Positions 44,074 through 45,840 of a DNA stretch of 45,840 nucleotides are shown one piece after another (within the stretch, counting starts at the first letter, position 1; each line of letters begins with the position of its first letter). The notes under the pieces were generated by a model that was not told the origin of the DNA, made no database searches, and saw only the letters and a list, made by a program, of their open reading frames with translations. Source of the stretch: Desulfovermiculus halophilus DSM 18834 (lineage in GTDB: Bacteria; Desulfobacterota; Desulfovibrionia; Desulfovibrionales; Desulfothermaceae); NCBI RefSeq assembly GCF_000620765.1, contig NZ_JIAK01000024.1, positions 1 to 45,840 on the forward strand, in the 5' to 3' direction. Position numbers and translations under genes: made by a program.

Positions 44074-44136
44074 GTCGAAGACATAGACGATATCCCTGAC
44101 AACACTCATAACAAGTTCACTTATTGGGAGATCATA

Positions 44137-45084
44137 ATGAAACGCAAAACTATATTCCCTATCTGCGTGCTTACGCTCTTTTCTTTGATTCTGCTTTCAC
44201 CGCTCAGCTCGCCAGCAGAGGCAAATAAAGTTCTGTTTTCATGCGACTTCGACACCGGATCTGGAGACGAACTGGACAGATGGCAAAGTGCAGCAGCAAG
44301 TTATGGGCTGGACTATAGTACGGATCCACGCTCCGAAAGGGATCTGGCCCAAGAAGGTGTAGATGGAAGCTACTGCGCTCGTTCGGATGCAAGAGATGGG
44401 CATGCCTATACACCCATAACCATTCATTTTGTCGATGACTATCCAGAGGAAGTAACTATAAACTATTGGGAAAAGATACATGTTACGGGAGGCGACGGTG
44501 ATCTACCTGTTGCCGGGGCAAATATAAAATCTCTTCGTGTCTACAACAATTCGGATAGCTCTACGTATTCCATTGGTTCTATACTTTCACATCATTTTGA
44601 TTCTTATTTTTATTCTAGATCAGGTGGTGTTTCTACTGTTGAATTTGGAGACATAGTCTATGACAGAAAAGATTATAGTTCATATTATGCCAAAAGTAAT
44701 GGAGATGGAACATATACGGCTATTGGCGACGGGGAAAATGATGAGTCGCATATAGCTGTGAAGATGTCTCCATGGGTAGAGAACAACAAATGGTATAACT
44801 TAAGAGTTCATATTAAATATCCATCAAATGACAGTACATATGATGGAGAATATACTGTATGGCTAAATGACAATCTTGTATTTCGTGCAACTGATCTTAA
44901 GTTGGTCGATGGGCACGATACATCTGTAAAGGATATCAGGTTTCTACCTGATCAAAGAGGAGATGAGGGGTTCTATCAATATCTTGATGAAATAACCGTA
45001 TATGAAGGATATGTGCCGCCGAACTCGGAGGAAGAGACCAGCAGTTTGCCAGCTCCATCTGATCTTCAATTATCCTCAAGATAA
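44137..45084 (+). CDS. Secreted lectin-like protein, AT-rich gene
   Basis: A 315-residue exported protein. A signal peptide spans residues 1-28 (KTIFPICVLTLFSLILLSPL onward). The rest looks like a concanavalin A/laminin-G or polysaccharide-lyase-like beta-sandwich: FSCDFDTGSGDELDRWQSAA at the start, WVENNKWYNLRVHIKYP and GEYTVWLNDNLVFRATDLK in the middle, then IRFLPDQRGDEGFYQYLDEI. It ends PSDLQLSSR, which resembles the beginning of a fibronectin type III domain that is then cut off by the stop. GGGAG nine bases upstream sets the start. The codons are much more AT-rich than in the rest of the window, which suggests transfer. No catalytic residues could be assigned. Confidence 0.7.
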   Translation: MKRKTIFPICVLTLFSLILLSPLSSPAEANKVLFSCDFDTGSGDELDRWQSAAASYGLDYSTDPRSERDLAQEGVDGSYCARSDARDGHAYTPITIHFVDDYPEEVTINYWEKIHVTGGDGDLPVAGANIKSLRVYNNSDSSTYSIGSILSHHFDSYFYSRSGGVSTVEFGDIVYDRKDYSSYYAKSNGDGTYTAIGDGENDESHIAVKMSPWVENNKWYNLRVHIKYPSNDSTYDGEYTVWLNDNLVFRATDLKLVDGHDTSVKDIRFLPDQRGDEGFYQYLDEITVYEGYVPPNSEEETSSLPAPSDLQLSSR

Positions 45085-45122
45085 CGTGGGATTGATTTGA
45101 GAACAATCTTCATCTATTGAGA

Positions 45123-45160
45123 AAAAAACGAGAGGCAGCTGCAACTGCCTCTCGTTTTTT
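45123..45160. terminator. Terminator after the lectin-like gene
   Basis: AAAAAACGAGAGGCAG (45123-45138) pairs perfectly with CTGCCTCTCGTTTTTT (45145-45160) around a six-base loop. The T run follows on the plus strand and the A run allows leftward use for the minus-strand fragment further right. Confidence 0.9.
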
Positions 45161-45240
45161 CTACCAGACTAAATAATATATTTTCATGTATTAATATTAA
45201 TAATAAGCACAAATCGAGATATTCATATCAGATAAATGTA

Positions 45241-45564
45241 TTAATACGAAGAAGTCAAAATTTTATTATACAGTCGATAATATCCTTCTGCCATGTGATT
45301 AACTGAAAATTGATCAATAATTTTTAGTCTGGCTGCATTTCCAATTTTTTTTCTTAACTGATGATCTTTATATAATTCCACACACTTTCCTGCAAAAAGT
45401 TCCGGAACATGATCTGTCAATAGGAATCCGTCCAGATCGCAGGCTATAATTTCCCTCAGTCCTCCCACATCTGGAGCTACAATGTCAAAGGCGGCCAAAA
45501 GCGGACCCAGGTAAGGCTTTTGAAATAGGACCCCCAGGGCGGTGATCAGACCCTCCTTTCTTCT
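45241..45564 (-). pseudogene. Truncated family 4-type glycosyltransferase, C-terminal fragment
   Basis: The open frame gives about 107 codons and contains the C-terminal end of a GT-B glycosyltransferase: KEGLITALGVLFQKPYLGPL resembles the EGLP-x-x-L-x-E-A-M-A region, DIVAPDVGGLREII is the nucleotide-sugar-binding end, and HQLRKKIGNAARLKIIDQFS is the usual closing helix. The N-terminal acceptor domain, usually ~250 residues, is missing, and a TAA stops the frame upstream at 45565-45567. No ATG lies at the front; TTG at 45498 or an upstream codon after AAGGAGG would be needed. The first ~30 codons are GC-rich and the rest AT-rich, as if two sources were joined. Confidence 0.65.
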
Positions 45565-45681
45565 TTATTTACTTCCCCTTTTGTGAAGCAAAATATATCT
45601 CCTTCCTCTTGTGCATCTGGTTCGTGTACTTTTCTGGTCTTCCTGATATACATTCACCGTACCCAGTGTTTTTGACAAAAA

Positions 45682-45714
45682 AAAAGACCCGGAGCCGAAA
45701 CCTCCGGGCCTTTT
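45682..45714 (-). terminator. Terminator for a leftward transcript from beyond the right edge
   Basis: CCCGGAG (45688-45694) pairs with CTCCGGG (45702-45708), extended by A/T pairs after one mismatch; on the minus strand it ends in nine T. The bases to its right (45715-45840) have no recognised gene but include GGAAGCCC-type inverted text (GGAAGCC with GGGCTTCC), so they could be the 3' part of a leader or small RNA. The bases to its left, to 45565, are unassigned. Confidence 0.65.
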
Positions 45715-45840
45715 CCGTGGCCAACCGAACGAATCCGGAAGCCCACCACAACGAAGTTTTTACTACCATGGCTTCCACAGGATTGCAAGACTGGAAGTCA
45801 TGTGCCTTCACCTGCTCAAAACCCTTTCCTGCCGTTATTG

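Noticed and set aside
45569-45811. Minus-strand open frame of 80 codons
   Set aside because: It runs through the terminator stem and T run, so it cannot be a normal gene.

Overview
The window most likely comes from an anaerobic, sulfate-reducing-type member of the Desulfobacterota, perhaps a Desulfovibrionales/Desulfohalobiaceae-like organism. This is inferred from the gene content (an HdrA/Mvh-type hydrogenase operon with selenocysteine, ThyX, RuvABC-YebC, a cyanophycin synthetase, RND/MMPL-type export), the moderately high GC of most genes, and intergenic repeats built from GGTATC/GATCGAAATC-like hexamers. No rRNA gene is present; the species assignment is a guess.

Layout. 0.3-1.7 kb: a KtrA/TrkA-type K+ channel regulator, a leftover HD-GYP C-terminus, and a secreted Gln/Gly-rich PepSY-like protein. 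2.0-8.6 kb: a class I methyltransferase, then a copper-detoxification operon (CopA-type multicopper oxidase, CopB outer-membrane protein, CPH-type copper P-ATPase), then an unusual globin-PsiE membrane fusion. 8.6-12.8 kb (minus): thyX, ruvB, ruvA, ruvC, yebC and an rlmE-like methyltransferase. 13.4-17.6 kb: small housekeeping and stress genes (YjbQ, DJ-1/PfpI, a YdjM-like membrane protein, a glycine-zipper lipoprotein, a 52-residue Pmp3/YqaE protein), a VapBC-like toxin-antitoxin pair with a readable promoter/operator, and two unknown small proteins. 17.7-23.5 kb (minus): an MMPL/RND exporter, a LolA-like periplasmic protein and a beta-barrel protein, likely one envelope lipid-transport system.

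23.8-31.5 kb (minus) is the most interesting part: an operon hdrA - mvhD - frhB - mvhG - mvhA that ends in a clear terminator. Three of its five genes (hdrA, mvhD, mvhA) are each interrupted by one in-frame TGA exactly where the family has a conserved cysteine. Each TGA is followed 16-20 nt later by a hairpin, and in mvhD and mvhA the hairpins have the same loop, the same spacing and compensatory stem changes. I read all three as selenoproteins. HdrA also carries an N-terminal excisionase/MerR-like helix-turn-helix, and its gene is preceded by repeated TGTGCAT motifs that look like an operator, which suggests a redox enzyme that may sense and control its own operon. A second ribosome-binding site and ATG inside the gene could yield HdrA without the DNA-binding domain. 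HdrB and HdrC are absent from the window.

31.9-40.9 kb (minus): a polar amino-acid ABC transporter (two permeases, ATPase, binding protein), a thiolase, an ATP-grasp ligase and cyanophycin synthetase. This is plausibly a nitrogen-storage and amino-acid-uptake neighbourhood. 41.1 kb: tRNA-Pro(GGG) with its promoter and terminator. 41.9-45.1 kb: two secreted proteins, one with FN3, TSP3-like calcium repeats and three nearly identical discoidin domains, the other an AT-rich lectin-like protein. The right edge holds a truncated glycosyltransferase and a terminator for something transcribed leftwards from outside the window.

Several families of short dispersed palindromic repeats sit between genes. 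No insertion sequence, prophage or CRISPR array was seen.
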